From assembly GCA_015256945.1 (NCBI GenBank), contig JABZLB010000014.1, positions 1 through 64,000 on the forward strand: 64,000 nucleotides of DNA, written 5' to 3'. This stretch comes from Prevotellaceae bacterium. GTDB taxonomy: Bacteria > Bacteroidota > Bacteroidia > Bacteroidales > Bacteroidaceae. Shown here piece after piece: positions 63,491 to 64,000 of this stretch. The translations under genes were made by a program, and so were the position numbers. The notes under the pieces are model-generated. The model ran no database searches. It saw only the letters and a program-made list of their open reading frames with translations, and was not told where the DNA came from. Position 1 is the stretch's first letter. Each line of letters begins with the position of its first letter.

Positions 63491-64000
63491 CTACTCCTCG
63501 TTACTCAACATCGCCTTTTGGCTGTCTTTATCGCGTCGTTGTACCTCGTGACCCTCAACATAGATGGCCGAAAATGGTCTTGAGGGGCATAAATTCTCAC
63601 ATGCACCACAACCAATACAGTGCTCTTCGTTCACCGCCGGCACAAAGGGAGACGACATATCAGCCTCATCGAGGGGCACCATTTCAATGGCATTCACAGG
63701 GCAATGGCGCGCACAATTGCCACACTCCACGCCGTCGGTTACGGGCAAACAGTTCTTTTTCACCCATACAGCATGGCCTACATGAACCGCCGTTTTTTCG
63801 GCACGGCTGACAGGTTTAATCGCACCCGTCGGACAAACCTGTGAGCAATGGTTACACTCGGGCCTGCAATAGTCGCGCTCAAAGCTCATCACGGGCTGCA
63901 TTAAATGCAATAAATCAGCCGAAGGGCGAAGCACATCGTTCGGACATTCAGCCACACAAAGCTGACATCCGGTACAGTGGCGTGCCATGTTTTGGGCACT
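63491..64000 (-). CDS. 4Fe-4S polyferredoxin-type protein (5' truncated by window edge)
   Basis: Only the C-terminal 169 residues are in the window; the frame continues beyond 64000. Four cysteine-rich motifs are visible: CTGCQLCVAECP, CRPECNHCSQVCP, CGNCARHCP and CIGCGACENLCP, so several 4Fe-4S clusters are expected. In Bacteroidales such proteins often have an N-terminal membrane part, which would lie outside the window. It precedes the aldo/keto reductase gene by 25 bp on the same strand and probably passes electrons to it. Confidence 0.88.
   Translation of the reverse strand, partial: SAQNMARHCTGCQLCVAECPNDVLRPSADLLHLMQPVMSFERDYCRPECNHCSQVCPTGAIKPVSRAEKTAVHVGHAVWVKKNCLPVTDGVECGNCARHCPVNAIEMVPLDEADMSSPFVPAVNEEHCIGCGACENLCPSRPFSAIYVEGHEVQRRDKDSQKAMLSNEE

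Overview
The window is a 64 kb piece of a Bacteroidales chromosome, most likely Prevotellaceae. The signs are the gene families (SprA/Sov of the type IX secretion system, DUF5683, DUF3822, a NhaD antiporter, bifunctional RSH, a 563-residue acyl-CoA dehydrogenase with EtfBA), promoters of the Bacteroidetes type (-7 box TAnnTTTG) and weak or absent Shine-Dalgarno sequences. It is mostly core genome: 47 protein genes, two of them cut by the window edges. I saw no tRNA, rRNA, CRISPR array, insertion sequence or prophage.

Layout. 1-5.2 kb: end of parB, a DUF5683 protein, a MltD-like transglycosylase and the (p)ppGpp synthetase/hydrolase, all rightward. 5.2-11.1 kb: a MerR regulator, alaS, a membrane metallophosphoesterase, a SprT-like protein and a small AT-rich secreted protein. 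11.6-19 kb: a Pif1-like helicase, then leftward a small lipoprotein, serine dehydratase and the etfB-etfA-acyl-CoA dehydrogenase operon. 19.4-24 kb: dnaG, queD-queE and cardiolipin synthase. 24-29.2 kb: a leftward rsmD operon, and rightward a RecD-like helicase coupled to comEC. 29.4-40.9 kb: a leftward envelope block (ruvA, the 2552-codon sprA, a PH-domain protein, a PBP4-type DacB, MscS). 41-51.3 kb: diaminopimelate dehydrogenase, an FMN-binding protein, an endonuclease/phosphatase-fold protein with a C1 peptidase, then dxs-trkA-trkH and manA. 51.4-59.8 kb: recA in an operon with carboxynorspermidine synthase and an unknown protein, nhaD, a small lipoprotein, cysK and metY. 60.1-64 kb: an ATPase plus DUF4435 (TOPRIM-like) pair resembling the PARIS anti-phage module, then a Tat-dependent aldo/keto reductase and a polyferredoxin.

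The least explained structure is intergenic. Three GC-rich elements (11.37, 19.27 and 29.19 kb) and two AT-richer ones (42.17 and 56.8 kb) are made of 10-11 bp palindromes repeated every 22-23 bp, and the best copies are bounded by perfect inverted repeats of 23 or 26 bp. The two families share architecture but not sequence. A third, degenerate 22-bp tandem repeat lies in the transcribed gap between the DUF3822 gene and rsmD. Together with the PARIS-like pair, these are the best candidates for undescribed biology here.

All functions come from reading motifs and family resemblance; no database search was run.
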